From Hyphomicrobiales bacterium (GTDB taxonomy: Bacteria > Pseudomonadota > Alphaproteobacteria > Rhizobiales > Beijerinckiaceae), in assembly GCA_028290285.1 (NCBI GenBank), contig JAQGKD010000085.1, positions 1-35,459 of the forward strand: DNA of 35,459 nucleotides. Direction: 5' to 3'. This document shows, one piece after another, positions 35,179 to 35,459 of this stretch. Below the pieces are notes generated by a model. The model made no database searches. It had not been told where the DNA came from and saw only the letters and a program-made list of their open reading frames with translations. The position numbers were made by a program, and so were the translations under genes. Position 1 is the first letter of the stretch. Each line of letters opens with the position of its first letter.

Positions 35179-35459
35179 CTATTCCATTGCAATGGTATGA
35201 TCGGGCGCAGATGAAGAGGGTGCCTTCTTCAGCAAGAGCAGCAAGGGCAGTGCGCCGAGCGACAGCATCATCATGAGCTTAAAGTCGTCGGCGTAGGAAA
35301 TGATCGTCGCCTGCAGCGTCACCATTCCGTCGAGCGCCGAGCGGCCCGCGAGCGTCGCCGTGTCGAAGTGATGCGCGAGGGCAAGATTTTGCAGGATGCG
35401 ATTGTAGGGCGTGATGTAGCTTGAGATCTCCGCATGGTTCACCTGCACATTCTCCGTCA
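35179..35459 (-). CDS. DHA2-type multidrug efflux permease (EmrB-like), C-terminal end
   Basis: The frame enters from the right edge and gives the last 90 or so residues of a 14-segment MFS efflux permease. Marks are HAEISSYITPYNRILQN, MVTLQATIISYADDFKLMMMLSLGALPLLLLL, the conserved final segment of EmrB/QacA-type pumps, and a short polar tail. It is convergent with glgA. The substrate and the rest of the gene lie outside the window. Confidence 0.85.
   Translation of the reverse strand, partial: TENVQVNHAEISSYITPYNRILQNLALAHHFDTATLAGRSALDGMVTLQATIISYADDFKLMMMLSLGALPLLLLLKKAPSSSAPDHTIAME

Overview
The window looks like chromosomal DNA from an alphaproteobacterium of the order Hyphomicrobiales (Rhizobiales). 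It is GC-rich, carries a DUF1236 protein, an Omp25/Omp31-type barrel protein and a DUF3489/DUF2924/serine-recombinase cassette, and has a complete Sox thiosulfate-oxidation operon of alphaproteobacterial type. The genus cannot be fixed from the sequence alone. It falls into a decayed, recombined left part (about 1-12.9 kb) and a compact, intact right part (about 14.4-35.4 kb).

Left part. After the end of an SDR oxidoreductase come a small gene with a strong ribosome binding site, a SLAC1/TehA-type transporter and a TMEM175-type channel that lacks its last two membrane segments. Next is a run of broken genes. A UBP-type zinc-finger gene is cut by one in-frame stop. The 3' half of a thioredoxin-reductase-like gene is joined by deletion to the 5' half of an ECF sigma factor gene. 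An IS3-type orfA fragment abuts a macB-like permease remnant with an internal deletion, and an hsdM remnant is broken by repeated one-base losses. A full-length small serine recombinase has lost its catalytic serine. An intact outer membrane barrel gene with a clear terminator follows. At 9.3-11.9 kb lies an intact three-gene cassette, DUF3489, DUF2924 and a large serine recombinase, translationally coupled. It is bracketed by 3' fragments of several different tRNA genes (9073, 12192, possibly 12389, 12583), all in the same orientation. The right edge of this mobile region coincides with a glycosyltransferase gene cut off just after its QxxRW motif.

Right part. A periplasmic solute-binding protein gene is followed by a minus-strand SCO/small membrane protein/MFS group, a DUF1236 protein with a 15-bp coding repeat, and a complete tRNA-Gly(CCC). 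A catabolic-looking cluster comes next: a SsuA-like binding protein, an alpha/beta hydrolase, an LLM flavin monooxygenase and an IclR regulator, with the last three genes coupled by overlaps. Beyond it a divergent pair of transcription units carries a periplasmic metallo-beta-lactamase-fold hydrolase (minus) and the sox operon (plus): soxC, soxD, soxX, soxY, soxZ, soxA, a SoxXA-binding-protein-like gene (soxK), soxB, two exported DsrE-like proteins and a GlcG/HbpS-like protein. SoxXA, SoxYZ, SoxB and SoxCD together would oxidise thiosulfate in the periplasm while sulfur stays bound to the SoxY cysteine arm. The two DsrE-like proteins, which share a single conserved cysteine, are the least explained part. 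A methyltransferase, a cupin, glycogen synthase and the end of a DHA2-type efflux pump close the window.

No CRISPR array, rRNA or replication origin was seen. All assignments come from reading motifs in the translated sequence; no database search was run.
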